From: Xiphophorus maculatus | Lineage: Eukaryota; Chordata; Actinopteri; Cyprinodontiformes; Poeciliidae | Assembly (NCBI RefSeq): GCF_002775205.1 | Contig: NC_036443.1 | Coordinates: 10,531,698 to 10,595,697 of the forward strand | Length of the DNA stretch: 64,000 bases | Direction of reading: 5' to 3' | In this document: piece by piece, positions 38,436 to 50,360 of the stretch | Layout of the letters: every line of letters starts with the position of its first letter | Numbering within the stretch: the first letter of the stretch is position 1 | Made by a program: the position numbers and the translations under genes | Notes under the pieces: generated by a model | What the model saw: the letters and a program-made list of their open reading frames with translations, nothing else | Databases searched by the model: none | Told to the model about the DNA's origin: nothing

Positions 38436-41400
38436 CTACTGGCTAACTGTTTTCGTATAGTTCTGGATGAGACCCTGGAAGTGCTGTTGAGTGTTTTTCT
38501 GAGGTTGAAAAATAATAATGTAGCATTTTGGAAAAAAATACCATAACAGAAACGAGTAGAGACTTGAAAGCACTGCCAGAGCGGTAAACGTGTGGATGTG
38601 CTTTCCATGGTAAAGCATGGTTGTAGTGGTGAGGACAATCCAGGTGAGGATCAGCAGCAGCAGGCAGAAGGTTATGGCTTTGGCTTCATTGTAATTCTTC
38701 GGGAGGTCTTTTCCCATGTAGGAGAAAATGAAGCAAAGGGAACACAGTGAGGCGAGCAAAGAAACAGAACCAGATATCGCTTTGAGGTTAAGGTCACAAC
38801 CGAGTATGATTAGTTCTGTGTAGGAAAACACATCGCTGTAAGGCTTTGGGGGGGCAACAGAATAGCCAATGATTAGCAAGACAGCCTGTGTGACGAAGGC
38901 CCCACTGATGACCAGCCACTGTCCGTGGTATTTCATCCACCAGCTGAGGAGTTTCGGGAATTTAGATGCGATTTTGAAAATACAAACAATCTGAAAAGAG
39001 CGGACAACAAAACCTGCCAGACAAACGGTGAAGAACAACAGAAACGGTAAAAACCTTAACACACAAGATGCGATCGTGGGTTTGTCGAAGTAAAAGAACA
39101 CGCTGAGACTGCACAGACTGAGGCAGCCTAAAATCAGGAAGCACATCGGTCCTCCAGCAGATCTGACAACAGGAGTGTTGTAGTTGAAGGCAAAGAGCGC
39201 AGACATGGCTACCGTGAGGCCCACGAAGGTGGAGGCTCCGAACATGATCACTATGGCACCACTGTCTGTGAACGGTATGTACTCCACCAGGCGCAGATTG
39301 CACAGCGTGCTTCCTGGGTCAGACCACTCCGTCTCCTTACAGCTGATGCAGTTGTAGGGATCCTCTGATGTACACAAAATGAAACCACTCGGTCAACAGG
39401 GCTGAGAAAAACTCTAAATATACATTTGCAGCTTAAATACAGATACCATCTTTCTTTCACTTCCGTTTTAAACAATACTTTATGAATATCAAAGAGAATT
39501 CAAATGTTTCTAGGTTGAAAAATCTCCTACAGAAGTTTAACTTACCTCACATCTGAAGAAGCCTCTGTTGTTAATATGAGAACTAACCCTGTCAAATGCC
39601 ATGCATTTTTCAAATAGCGCACGAAGATTCGTCGACTTAGATTTTTTAATAAAAGTATCAAAAACATAAACAGTAGAAGCTTTTACCTTCTCCTACTTTT
39701 TAAAAACATAAAAACTTAGAAGTAGAAGCTTTTACCTGTAGTGTTGATGTAAGTCCCATCTGGGCAGATTTTACAGTGGAAACAACATTTATGGATTCCC
39801 TCTTGTGCTTTTGAATACCCTTCAGGACATTCTTTGGAACAAAATGACGCTGGTTCCTGCACAAATTAAACAAAAGGACAGAGCGGTAGGAGGTGGGTTA
39901 TTTATGCATAGAGTGGAGATGTGTATGGAACAATTTATATATAAATCCATTATTTAGTTGGATTGAAATGAAAACAGGATACACACTATATTATGGCTTT
40001 CCCTTTTAGGGGTGGTGTTTCATTTTTGTTCACAATATTATTTACATGCCTCTACATCTCTACAGCCAACCAAGTTTAATGCTAGGAGCAGTGCTTCAAT
40101 TTTTGATTTGAAAAGTCAAGGTTACCTTCCCGTCAGAATGCCACTGAATCTTGGTGCTGTTGATGAAGAACTGGACAAATGGGGGGAACCTGTGAAACCC
40201 GACCTCCTCTGCCTCACCACTTTGGTTCCAGAAAACGATTGAATAAGATCCGAACATGGGGTCCCCATTCTCGTCAAACTGAACGCTCTCGTTTATAAGT
40301 ACAAAGCTGGATTTTCTCAGTGCTGTTAAAACCTGCATTTGACAAGCAAAGTTTGGATGCAGTCACTGCTCTACCTTCGTATTTAAAGTGTGGAATGAAT
40401 AAGGTGAATTCAAAGTACAACAAATGTTTAGATACGGCTTGATTTGAATGACACCTTAATTATTGTTGCATTGACAGTTTTATCGTATCCAAAAAGTGCA
40501 ATGGTTGTAAGAACATGAATTTGTCATGCCATGGTTTTAGATATATAGTTTTCATTCTAGGATTTAACAACCAGTAACATCAACCAAACACAAGTACATT
40601 TAGGAGATATATTCTAGATTTATTCTAGAAAAACAGTTTTCTAGAATAAATTTGGATTGGTTTTCATAAAAAATTGCAACAATACATGTAGAAGTTTGTT
40701 ATTTTAATATGACAAAATAAGTTCAAGAAGCCTGATCTACTTTCCAAAGCCCAATATCCCGACAACTGATTAATTATTTTTAGTACAGTTTGTTAACATA
40801 ATTATCCTTGGGGCTAATCTTGCTCTGATAGAAAGTGTGTGTACATTGAATGATGGTATTTATCCAGATAAATAAACATCAACAATTAATTTGTCTCTTT
40901 CAAATGACTTCCAAAACCATAAAAACTGCCAGATAAAAAAATTACTGTTGTATGTTTTCTGCATACTTACCATATATGGTTGCACTGATATAGCTGTATT
41001 ACACCTGCCCGACCCACATTGCAGGACATTGTGCAAAGCATGTGCAACGGCATAGACAGCAGAGTAAACAGGAAAGTTGAAGGACGGGTCTGCGTTGATT
41101 ACATCTGCAGCAGTTACATTGGGGCATTCACAAATCTGATTACAAAATGTTTGCTCATCTTTGTCATCATGCTGAGACTGTCCTGTGGAGGAATAGATGA
41201 AGTCATTGAAACCTGGTATGTTCATTTTTGGCTCAGCTACCCCCAGAACAGTTCCAATATTTCTGATTCCATTTTCTTTGGGGAGCTCCTTGTGCAAGGA
41301 CCAAGCATCCCCTGCTATCCACACTTTGTTGGTCACGTTTTGCTTTATGGCTCCTTTGATGAGAGCTTCAGCAGTCCATTCAGGAGCAAAAACAATGATG

Positions 41401-42368
41401 ATGTTCACTCTTTGTGCCTCTAGCTGTCTGAATAAGAGAGGATAATCTGTGTTTTCGTTGAGGCCTTTGGTGTATGCCAAGCAGATCTCGGTATCCTTTA
41501 TCTTCTTCATGAACAAGTCCAAGCCATCTTTTCCATAATCACCCTCACTGTAAAGGAATGAAACCCAGCGCCAGTTGAAGTTCTGCAGAATATTATAAAG
41601 CACTTCAATGACATCTTTATTGGGATGGACAGTCCGTAAGAAGGATGGGAAGTTCTTTTTTCTTGAGAAGACAGAACTAGCAGCCCCATAACTGACCTGT
41701 TTTATGAAAAAAAAAAGATTTTTTTTATCTCAAATGTACATCTCGTCATGCAGTTATATGTTTTTTTCTTAGTTAAAATCAATAGTATGAAGCCTTACCA
41801 TAGGAATAAGATCCGTCATGAAGAGTGGGGCCACTGACAGAGTCTCTGTGCTTGTATAGGTGCCAACCACTGCAATCACTTTAGAAACGTTCTTGCTCAA
41901 CTCATCCCATGGGTAAATGAAATTATTTTCAGAGATCAGGTTGAAAATGCCAGGAAAATTCTGTATGTCTGAGCAGTGGTCAAATATTTCATAACCCAGA
42001 GTTACGTTTGGCAGCAGGTTAGTGGAGTTATTGATTTCATCAATGGAAAATCTCATCACCTGAAACCTCCGATAACTTGACAGGATTAATCGTTCACTGT
42101 CAACAAAGGAAGAAAAATCAGAGTAAAATTTCAGAGGGAAGGTTGATCACATCTTAAATCAGAGCCAAGATTACTAAACCTACCTTGAGCAGGTAATGGT
42201 TTCTGGTTTGTAATGAGGATACGCTCCACTGACATGATGAATATCAAAAAGACCCCCCATCAAATAATCCCCATCCAACTTGAACTCTGAGGCAGTGACT
42301 ACATCAATCAGGAGAGGCAGAAGACATCCCAGCAGATGCAGATGAGCAACCGCCTGCTCAGCTTTCAT
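38436..42368 (-). CDS. OlfC (V2R-like) class C olfactory receptor, gene D, intact
   Basis: Exons 42368-42184, 42096-41799, 41696-40971, 40332-40126, 39856-39736 and 39364-38436; 821 aa, all borders GT-AG. It begins MKAEQAVAHLHLLGCLLPLL (signal peptide), then SEFKLDGDYLMGGLFDIHH. The ligand domain has VSYGAASSVFSRKKNFPSF, FAPEWTAEALIKGAIK and VWIAGDAWSLHKELPKENG. The linker has KCCFHCKICPDGTY and [15 protein letters not shown]. Membrane segments end at [15 protein letters not shown]. The ligand domain groups with gene F and pseudogene E. The linker end and membrane exon group with A and B, so the gene looks mosaic. About 405 bp of exon 6 (38901-39305) nearly match pseudogene E. A BEL/Pao insertion begins about 1.2 kb upstream of the start codon. 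Confidence 0.93.
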
Positions 42369-42488
42369 AATTACAGTATGCCTCTTTCAGCATAAAAACA
42401 TAAGCAACTTTTCCAAGAGTCACTGCTGGGGACGGAGCTACAGTGATCCAAGAACTGGAGATGAATGAGGTGTCATAAATGCATGGCT

Positions 42489-42526
42489 GATGGCTAAAGG
42501 AGAATTTACATATCAGCATGCAAACA
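42489..42526 (-). promoter_or_regulatory. OlfC proximal upstream block, gene D
   Basis: Plus strand GGCTAAAGGAGAATTTA, then CATATCAGCATGCAAAC, about 120-158 bp upstream of the gene D start. Confidence 0.6.
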
Positions 42527-42929
42527 TTCTCTAATCCACTTCTGCATGCTCCCATAATGTAAGCAACCACCATGAGCCACAAAGTCCACCACTTTTATGG
42601 TGAATCAATCCAAATGCAAGTTTACATTGTGGTAAAATCCACCAAATTTCCTTATGTGTTCCTCATGTTGAATGTTCTGAGTGTCTGCATATGAATTCAT
42701 TTAGCCGAGAAGAGATTTAAGAAGTAAAACATCGATTCATTCTTACAAAGCCAACTATTTTAATGATGGCAGAACTACAGTAGGTCATAGCAATACAGGA
42801 AAAAGAGGCAAGAACATCATTGGTTAGTGTGTTGATGGCTGTCTTATATTAATAAAGGAAGGAAAATAAGTACTGAAGACACCAAACTTTCCTTAATAAG
42901 CCTAAAACAAACAAATAAGCAAAAAAATA

Positions 42930-43345
42930 ACAATACAACCAAGGCAACATGACACTTCCTCATGCTGGCAATTAGTTACATTGCTGTGGGATATCATCCC
43001 ATTCTTCAACAAGCATTTATTGATAGTTAGTGAGTTTGGATAGGTCAGTCTCTCTGGCACATACAGGACCTCTAAGATTATCCAGACAATGTTTAATGAG
43101 GTTCTGGTCAGGACTCTTAGCAAATCTCTTTTCTTTTCATAAGTTATGGCTGTACGTAGTCTCAGGCCTGTGTGGGACAGTGTTGTCATCTTGAAGGATA
43201 GCGCTTGGTCTCACACTATGGAGATATGGGATTACTGCAGGTTGCAGAATCTCATCTCAAAATCTCTCTGCATTCAGATTTCCTCCAATGTTGACAACCC
43301 CTGTATTTCCAGTCAAGCCGATGCTTTAAGTGGAGGTTTCTGCTG
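42930..43345 (-). mobile_element. decayed Tc1/mariner-type transposase (C-terminal half)
   Basis: Minus-strand frames read GNLNAERF, DEILQPAVIPYLHS, ILQDDNTVPHRPE, KSPDQNLIKHCLDNLRGPV and then LVEEWDDIPQQCN. These line up with the DDE-domain landmarks of Tc1-like transposases: the second Asp in QDNxxPH, the SPDLNPIEH block, and the EEWxxIPQ tail. In-frame stops and frame changes show it is dead. No terminal inverted repeats were identified. It lies between the gene D upstream region and the BEL element. Confidence 0.75.
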
Positions 43346-43555
43346 AAAACTTCTACCTAAAGCTGTTTCCCTTTCAATTCAGCAGTCAGCACAATGTTCT
43401 CCTTGTCTTCTCCACATTTAAAATTTATGATCGAATTGTAGATGTCGGAATCTTCTTCATCTTGTGCAAACACGTTTCAACATCAGCATAAATGTAGCAG
43501 TGAATGGCACTGATGGCAGGCCTCCAGGCAGCTCAGTGAGAGCAGACACCGACTG

Positions 43556-44133
43556 TGTTAAAAGTCCGTCTGTTAGTTTAGTTTACTACATTACCCAAGA
43601 TGCATCTGTTCATTTTGTGATTCCGTTTCACGTAGTTGAGTGGCTTGTTTTTCTGTGCTACTGTGTGGCTCGGTGGCATGAAAGTGGCATCCGCTGACAT
43701 CCACCATCAACCTATCTTGGGTCCTTTGTGTACGAAACCTGTGTGCGTTTTTATGATGTAAGTGTGCAGTTTCATGTTCTATATTTGTGTTTGTGTCGGT
43801 TGTTGGCCCAGGAGGTGATGGCGTCCTCGTGTTTCTCTGGCTGCCGACAATGCAGGCGTTTAATTATGATAGCGCAAGTTATACTATACTTTACCAGATA
43901 CATATTGTTATTGTATTAGTATATGAGGGAATTACCATTCATTCCATGTGTTCTGACGGTTTTTGTCATTTGTATGTTTGTTGCATTTACCCGACTGTTC
44001 ATTTGTAGTGTTGTGGTGCCCTCCAGTGGATTTCTGTGGTGCTGCAGGCCATTTTCGTCCTGTATCTATGTGTATCTGTGTTTTGCTTGCATGGGTATTA
44101 ATATGTACCTTTATTGTTTTCTGTTTCAGATGA

Positions 44134-44175
<42 letters not shown>

Positions 44176-44302
44176 ATATACGAAACATCAATAAACTTTT
44201 GAGCTGCACCATTGGAGTCGCCCTAGTCCTTCTGACCGAGGAAGAGTCGATTGACGAGAGATCTGGATTTAGCGCCTGTTTAGACGCACACAGTCTTCTA
44301 CA
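43556..44302 (+). repeat. 5' LTR of the BEL/Pao element
   Basis: 747 bp, TG...CA ends, with a (CA)n tract near 44134-44171. AATAAA occurs near 44189, consistent with an LTR polyA signal. Short open frames inside it recur identically in the other LTR and are not genes. Confidence 0.93.
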
Positions 44303-44304
44303 AG

Positions 44305-44321
44305 TGGTCCTTCGAGCCGGA
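44305..44321 (+). other. primer-binding site, tRNA-Tyr type
   Basis: TGGTCCTTCGAGCCGGA starts two bases after the LTR end. It is complementary to the 3' end of vertebrate tRNA-Tyr including CCA, from remembered tRNA sequence. Confidence 0.7.
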
Positions 44322-44344
44322 GTCTCGTTGGTCGAATCAACAAC

Positions 44345-45265
44345 ATGGCAACTTCACAAGACAACGCTTCTCAGGAGAAAGGTCACAAGCATAGTCCCCG
44401 TCCACGCAGGAGCAGGAAGCTTCCGGGACATCTGGCAGAGTATGACCATGACCTACCTGATCCAGAGGAGTCAGAGTCGTCAACAAGCAGCAGCTCAGAA
44501 GAACCTGATAAGGATAAGAAGCAAAGATGGGACAAGATGGAGGCAGTATGGGGCAGCGTTTTAGAAGCAATGAATGAGATGCAAGTCACTATGAAGGAGA
44601 CCAGTGGTGCATTAACCAAGCGTGTGGAGCAACTAGAGAGAACATGTAAGTCATGCAGCCCTCTCCTACCACACAGTCACGCTCAACAACATGGTAGAGC
44701 AGAATCCCTTCCTGCATTCCTACCACATCCTAGCAGTGTGGATACATACAGCAGTCACACCAGGGATCAGTTGAACATAATGGCACCAGCAAGGCAGGAC
44801 AACAGAACACCTGTAAACCTACTAAGACCAGTAGAACCTGCTGCATCCTTCTCATCTCTAAAGGCAAGCCCCAGGGTACAGACAGCACCATGGCCAGTTC
44901 CACAGCCAGATGTACTTACAGCACCTCCGCATATGCTCCAGTCACCATCTGCGTCCCAGCCTTGGACGAACACGGCCTTCCAGCCTGTAGGTCAGTCTGT
45001 ACCTTCACCTGTTCCACAGCCAAGAGGCCCTCCGGTTTATCCAGCGATCCAGCCAGCATCGTTACCAGCTCCGCCTCCTAGAGTGAACCATGTGATACAG
45101 CCTGCTCTACAACCTGACATCCAAGTATCACAATCCATGCAACCAGTTGCACCCTGCACCATCATACAACCTCGCTGCAGCCTCCGCTACACCTCTGCAT
45201 CAGCCACCAGAGAGAGTGGCAGCACAACAGAACTACAGCCAGCATTATGCAGTTCCACCTGCTGA
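44345..45265 (+). CDS. BEL/Pao first open frame (gag-like N-terminal region)
   Basis: 306-codon frame that begins just after the primer site. It is rich in charged residues, with an acidic/Ser stretch, then a Pro/Gln-rich region. It overlaps the start of the long polyprotein frame. Domain identity is weak; position suggests a gag-type protein. Confidence 0.5.
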   Translation: MATSQDNASQEKGHKHSPRPRRSRKLPGHLAEYDHDLPDPEESESSTSSSSEEPDKDKKQRWDKMEAVWGSVLEAMNEMQVTMKETSGALTKRVEQLERTCKSCSPLLPHSHAQQHGRAESLPAFLPHPSSVDTYSSHTRDQLNIMAPARQDNRTPVNLLRPVEPAASFSSLKASPRVQTAPWPVPQPDVLTAPPHMLQSPSASQPWTNTAFQPVGQSVPSPVPQPRGPPVYPAIQPASLPAPPPRVNHVIQPALQPDIQVSQSMQPVAPCTIIQPRCSLRYTSASATRESGSTTELQPALCSSTC

Positions 45266-48200
45266 TTTTCCCAGACATTACTCTGTTGCCTATCCATCAC
45301 CTCCAGCTGAATACCAGCCAACAGCCTCCCTACCTTCAACAGCAGAAGTCAACCAGCCAAAGCTGTTGGAGATGATTGTGGCATCATCATACGGCATCCC
45401 AAAGCCTAGACTGGTAACATTCAAATCAGGCCGAGAGAGTGAATTTGCACTGTTGAAGAAAGGATTGGACAGCCTGCTAGGGCCCCATGCACACCTCACA
45501 GAGGATTATAAATATCACATCCTGCTGGATCATTTAGAGCATCCATGTGCTCTACAAGTTGCCAGGCGCTATATTCACGACCGCACTCCCTACACTAGTG
45601 CAATTCGAGCATTGGAGCAGAGATATGGACAGCCTCGACAACTAATCCAGAGTGAACTCAGTGCTATCCTTAACTGCTCTCCTGTTAAGGCCGGTGACCC
45701 TCAAGCCTTTGAAGATTTCTCCCTGGCAGTGTCTAGCCTTGTAGGTCTCCTCAGTACTATGGATGATGTAGCAGCCAGTGAGCTCCAGTGTGGTTCACAT
45801 GTAGACAGGTTACTCACTAAACTCCCTCCTAGTTACAGAGATAGTTTCATCGAGTACTGTATCACACGTGGCATTATACGCACTGGTAGCAGCCGCACAT
45901 ACAACATGTATGACCTCTCTGAATGGCTCGAACGCAAGTCCCACGTTCTTCAGCTATCCAGGCAAGCGACTCAGCCTCAGTCATCAGACAGACCACGATT
46001 GGAGAGAAGTAACTTCAGAGCACCCACAGGATCTAAAGCACAGAGTAAGTCTGCATCCATATATTATGGCTCAGATCCTGCTCAAATACAGCCAAAGGCA
46101 GACACTGTGAATCCTTCTTCCCCTTCCAAGAAGAAACAGAAGTTTAAGCCATATTGCCCATACTGTGATGGAACAGAACACTACCTCAGTGGCTGTGTAG
46201 ACTTTAAGAAGCTAGACCTCACAGCTGTCGCCACTTGGCTAAAGGATAAATCCAAATGCTGGCGCTGCGGCCGTAAACACACTCCAGAACAGTGCACTCT
46301 GAAGAAGCCGTGCACAACCTGTGGAGAACAGCACTTATTAGTGCTTCATGACCTGGCTGAGGCTAGAAGGCGGGACCCTAACATCCTAACAGTCAGTACC
46401 AGCAGAGTATTTTTGGGTCCTGTCAGTCACTCTGGCCGTGTAATGCTCAAGGTTGTGCCCATTCAGTTACACCATCAGATGAAATCTCTAGACACGTATG
46501 CTCTCCTCGACGACGGCTCAGAGAAAACCATCATACTCCCAGCTGCAGTTAAGTTATTAGGCTTATCACCAGAAGAGGAAACTCTATCTCTGCGCACCAT
46601 CCGTCAAGATGTGATCCAGATAAAGGGAGGCAACGTCTCATTCCAGGTGTCCCCGAAGGCCCAACCAAAACTGCGTTATAAAATAACACAGGCCTTTACT
46701 GCTCAACAGCTCAGCCTAGCTGAACAGTCGTGTCCAGTGGAGCTCTTGAAGGAGAAGTATCACCACTTGCAGCAAGTGCAGCTGGAGGGATTCAAGCAGA
46801 TACAGCCTCTTGTGTTAATCGGTTCAGACAATGCTCACCTTATAACTCCTGTCCGTCCAGTCAGGCGTGGCCCAGCCCGTGCTCCTGTCGCTGTTTGCAC
46901 CAAGCTGGGGTGGGCCATCCAAGGTCCAAGTAGTAGTATGCCTACACAGCAGGGAGACATGCACTGCCTGAATATATCATGCCTTTCTCCTGCTGAGGCC
47001 TTGCATCAGGACGTTCAACGTCTGTGGCAACTAGACGCTCCCATACACAGACCTGAGAAGGAGGTCACACGCTCAAAGGAGGACAGAGAAGCCATAGCCA
47101 TGTTAGAGACTAAGACCATCAGGATGTCTGTAGATGGCGTGGAGAGATATGCCACTCCTCTGCTGATGAAGAAGGACTTCCCTCGGATGCACGTCCCTCC
47201 AGAAGTAGTTAAAGGTCTGCTGAGGTCCACAGCGCGGAAGCTGATTAAACGTCCGGACCTGGCCCACACATACAACCAGGAGATCAAGAAGTTGGTTGAT
47301 TCTGGTTATGTGGTGAAGTTGACTCCAGAAGAGATTCACAGTTCTACTGAATCTTGGTACGTGCCACACCATATGGTACACCATAACAACAAGGCTCGGG
47401 TGGTCTTTAATTACTCTTTTGAGTTCCAGGGCACCGTCCTAAATGACTACCTCCTGCCAGGCCCTACACTGGGGCCTACACTACTGGGTGTACTCCTCCG
47501 CTTCCGTCAGTATCCTGTGGCAGTGAGCGGAGACATAAAGGCTATGTTTCACCAGATCCGCCTGCTCCCTGAAGACTGTCCCCTGCTACGGTTTCTGTGG
47601 AGAGATGGTGAAACAGAGAGGCTCCCAGATGTATATGAGTGGAGAGTCTTGCCCTTTGGGACAACATGTAGCCCCTGCTGTGCTACATTTGCCCTTCAGA
47701 GACATGTGAAGGAGCATCAAGACACTCATAAGGACATCTATGAATCTGTACATACAGCCTTTTATGTTGACAACTGCCTGCAGTCCCTCTCTGACCCACA
47801 AGAGGCCAAGTTGCTCATCAACAGGATGAGAGAGTTGCTCCTCCAAGGTGGATTTGAAATAAGACAGTGGGCCAGTAACCTCCCTGAAGTGGTTGCCCAT
47901 CTGCCCAGTACGGCCAGGTCAGAAAGCTGTGAACTGTGGTTGAATTTCAACAGCCTTGATCCACAGGAGTCAACATTGGGTCTCAGCTGGCACTGCCCAA
48001 CTGATGTCCTGGGATACAAGCATCGCCCAGTGTCCTACACAACTGTCACGCTGCGCAATATTTATAAGGTGCTAGCCAGTCAGTATGACCCATTGGGTTA
48101 TATCTGTCCTTATACCACAAGAGCAAAGCTCATTGTGCAGGCCCTGTGGAGTACAGAGAGAGGATGGGATGAGCCCATAGAAGGAAATCTGCTTCAGTCC

Positions 48201-50318
48201 TGGATTGAATGGGAGGAAGAACTGTCTAATCTTCAGCAGATTAGCATCCCTCGCTGCTACAGCCCGCACAGCATCACTGGTGCTACAAACGAGGTTCACA
48301 TCTTCTGTGATGCCTCTGAGAGATCCTATGGGGCTGTTGCCTATCTGAGAGCCACAGAGCAACAGGCACACATCTCCACCTCCTTCATCATGGCACGCTC
48401 AAGAGTTGCACCCCGCAAACAGGTGTCGATTCCCCGACTGGAGCTGTGTGCTGCGCTGACCGGAGCCCAACTAGCCAAAGTTCTGCAGACTGAACTCTCA
48501 TTACCCCTGCACTCTATCTACCTGTGGACGGATTCTACTACAGTGCTGCAGTGGATCCAGTCTAGTTCCTGTAGGTACAAAGTTTTTGTTGGGACTCGGA
48601 TTTGTGAAATACAGGAGTTGACCTCCTCAGAGCAGTGGGGGTATGTGAACTCTGATGAAAATCCAGCTGATGACATCACAAGAGGGAAACCACTGTCAGA
48701 GCTCACTATCTCCAGCCGCTGGTCACAGGGCCCACACTTTCTCACACAGACTCCTGACACCTGGCCAAAACCCCCAACAGAGTTCCCAGATTGTGGCAGT
48801 GAAGAACTCAGAAAGACTGCTTTCTGTAGCTTCACATCTATATCTCAAAATCTACCAGATCCTGCACAGAGCACATCATTAGAGGACCTGGCTCTGGCCA
48901 CTCACCAATCTCTACATGGGACAGCTGCCACCTCCTTCACTGCTGCTGAGCGTCTAGAGGCAGAGACTCAGCTGCTTCGCTCTGCACAGAAGGACAGCTT
49001 CCCAGAAGAGGTTCGAGCCCTCCAAGCAGGTGACTCTGTCCGCTCAACCAGTCGTCTTAGTGCTCTTTCCCCTGAATATGACAGCATCAGTGGACTGATC
49101 AGAGTTGGAGGCCGCCTGCGCCAAGCTATAGATGTAGACCCCGACAGCATCCATCCGGTTGTGTTAGCTCCTGATCATCCTCTGACTCGTCTCCTCATAA
49201 AGCACTACGACTCCCAGCTGCTTCACCCAGGTGCAGAGAGACTCTATGCAGAGATACGGCGCACATATTGGATTCTCAGAGGTCGACAGGCCATTAAGAA
49301 ACACCAGTACCAGTGTGTGGACTGTAGGAGATGGCGCGCCTCACCTTCCACACCAAAGATGGCTGACCTTCCTTCAGCTCGTCTGAGACTCTACAAACCC
49401 CCATTCTGGTCTACAGGCGTAGACTGTTTTGGGCCCTACCTAGTTAAGATTGGACGTCGAAGAGAAAAACGCTGGGGGATCATCTACAAATGTCTGACCA
49501 CTCGATGTGTTCACTTGGATCTCCTCCCTAGCCTTGACACCGACTCTTTCCTGATGTCATTACGCAGGTTTATTGCTCGCCGGGGAAAGCCGTATGAGCT
49601 GTGGTCCGACAGAGGCACCAATTTCCGGGGAGGCCACAAAGAATTGCAGAGCGCCTTTGAAAACATGGCCCCAGTGTTGCAGCAACAGTTAGCCAAACAG
49701 ACCATCAACTTTAACTTCAACCCGCCGCATGCTCCTCACTTTGGGGGAGCCTGGGAGAGGGAAATCAGGTCAGTCAAATCAGCTTTACAAGTTGTCCTGA
49801 AAGACCAGGTTGTGGCAGAGGAAGTGCTTCTAACAGCTCTCATGGAGGTTGAAGGCATCCTTAACTCTAAACCTCTCGGTTATGCCTCCTCTGATGTGGC
49901 TGACCCGGACCCCATCACGCCAAACCTTCTGTTAATGGGGCGGCGGGATGCAGGATTACCACAAGCAGTGTATGGTCCTCATGATGCCCTGTCCAAAAGA
50001 AGATGGCAACACAGTCAGGTTGTCATTGATCATTTTTGGAAACGCTTCATCCAGAACTACCTCCCAGGACTTCAGTTAAGACAGAAATGGAGGAAATCTA
50101 CTGATAATACTGCTGTGGGACAAATTGTGATGATCGCTGATTCCAACCTTCCCCGAGGACTATGGCCTGTCGGGACCATCGCCAAGGTCTTCCCTGGGAC
50201 GGATGGCGTCGTTCGAGCTGCTGAGGTGAAGGTCAAGGACAGTCTCTACATTCGCCCAGTAACCAAACTGGTGGAGCTTCCTGAAGTGCCTGAAGATTTG
50301 GATCATCCTTCCAACTAG
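45147..50318 (+). CDS. BEL/Pao polyprotein (gag-type region, PR, RT, RNase H, IN)
   Basis: 1,723-codon frame. Approximate positions: gag-type region 60-210, zinc knuckles near 337 and 371 (CPYC..., CWRCGRKHTPEQC), and aspartic protease near 453 (LLDDGS). Reverse transcriptase runs about 560-900, with FYVD near 874. The Pao-specific region follows RT (VTLRNIYKVLASQYDPLGY). RNase H is near 1055 (FCDASERS). Integrase has a zinc-binding H/C cluster near 1355-1395, then GVDCFGPY near 1426 and WSDRGTNF near 1486. The C-terminal region typical of Pao elements (RRWQHSQVVIDHFWKRF) ends the frame. It is a retroelement protein, not a host gene. Confidence 0.92.
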   Translation: MHPAPSYNLAAASATPLHQPPERVAAQQNYSQHYAVPPADFPRHYSVAYPSPPAEYQPTASLPSTAEVNQPKLLEMIVASSYGIPKPRLVTFKSGRESEFALLKKGLDSLLGPHAHLTEDYKYHILLDHLEHPCALQVARRYIHDRTPYTSAIRALEQRYGQPRQLIQSELSAILNCSPVKAGDPQAFEDFSLAVSSLVGLLSTMDDVAASELQCGSHVDRLLTKLPPSYRDSFIEYCITRGIIRTGSSRTYNMYDLSEWLERKSHVLQLSRQATQPQSSDRPRLERSNFRAPTGSKAQSKSASIYYGSDPAQIQPKADTVNPSSPSKKKQKFKPYCPYCDGTEHYLSGCVDFKKLDLTAVATWLKDKSKCWRCGRKHTPEQCTLKKPCTTCGEQHLLVLHDLAEARRRDPNILTVSTSRVFLGPVSHSGRVMLKVVPIQLHHQMKSLDTYALLDDGSEKTIILPAAVKLLGLSPEEETLSLRTIRQDVIQIKGGNVSFQVSPKAQPKLRYKITQAFTAQQLSLAEQSCPVELLKEKYHHLQQVQLEGFKQIQPLVLIGSDNAHLITPVRPVRRGPARAPVAVCTKLGWAIQGPSSSMPTQQGDMHCLNISCLSPAEALHQDVQRLWQLDAPIHRPEKEVTRSKEDREAIAMLETKTIRMSVDGVERYATPLLMKKDFPRMHVPPEVVKGLLRSTARKLIKRPDLAHTYNQEIKKLVDSGYVVKLTPEEIHSSTESWYVPHHMVHHNNKARVVFNYSFEFQGTVLNDYLLPGPTLGPTLLGVLLRFRQYPVAVSGDIKAMFHQIRLLPEDCPLLRFLWRDGETERLPDVYEWRVLPFGTTCSPCCATFALQRHVKEHQDTHKDIYESVHTAFYVDNCLQSLSDPQEAKLLINRMRELLLQGGFEIRQWASNLPEVVAHLPSTARSESCELWLNFNSLDPQESTLGLSWHCPTDVLGYKHRPVSYTTVTLRNIYKVLASQYDPLGYICPYTTRAKLIVQALWSTERGWDEPIEGNLLQSWIEWEEELSNLQQISIPRCYSPHSITGATNEVHIFCDASERSYGAVAYLRATEQQAHISTSFIMARSRVAPRKQVSIPRLELCAALTGAQLAKVLQTELSLPLHSIYLWTDSTTVLQWIQSSSCRYKVFVGTRICEIQELTSSEQWGYVNSDENPADDITRGKPLSELTISSRWSQGPHFLTQTPDTWPKPPTEFPDCGSEELRKTAFCSFTSISQNLPDPAQSTSLEDLALATHQSLHGTAATSFTAAERLEAETQLLRSAQKDSFPEEVRALQAGDSVRSTSRLSALSPEYDSISGLIRVGGRLRQAIDVDPDSIHPVVLAPDHPLTRLLIKHYDSQLLHPGAERLYAEIRRTYWILRGRQAIKKHQYQCVDCRRWRASPSTPKMADLPSARLRLYKPPFWSTGVDCFGPYLVKIGRRREKRWGIIYKCLTTRCVHLDLLPSLDTDSFLMSLRRFIARRGKPYELWSDRGTNFRGGHKELQSAFENMAPVLQQQLAKQTINFNFNPPHAPHFGGAWEREIRSVKSALQVVLKDQVVAEEVLLTALMEVEGILNSKPLGYASSDVADPDPITPNLLLMGRRDAGLPQAVYGPHDALSKRRWQHSQVVIDHFWKRFIQNYLPGLQLRQKWRKSTDNTAVGQIVMIADSNLPRGLWPVGTIAKVFPGTDGVVRAAEVKVKDSLYIRPVTKLVELPEVPEDLDHPSN

Positions 50319-50360
50319 CGGACTTTGTATGAGTGTATTTGTTGCAAATACAGTGGCGGC

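Noticed and set aside
43728-44177. Short open frames in the left LTR, repeated at 50533-50982
   Set aside because: They are identical in both LTRs and partly consist of the CA tract; LTR sequence, not genes.
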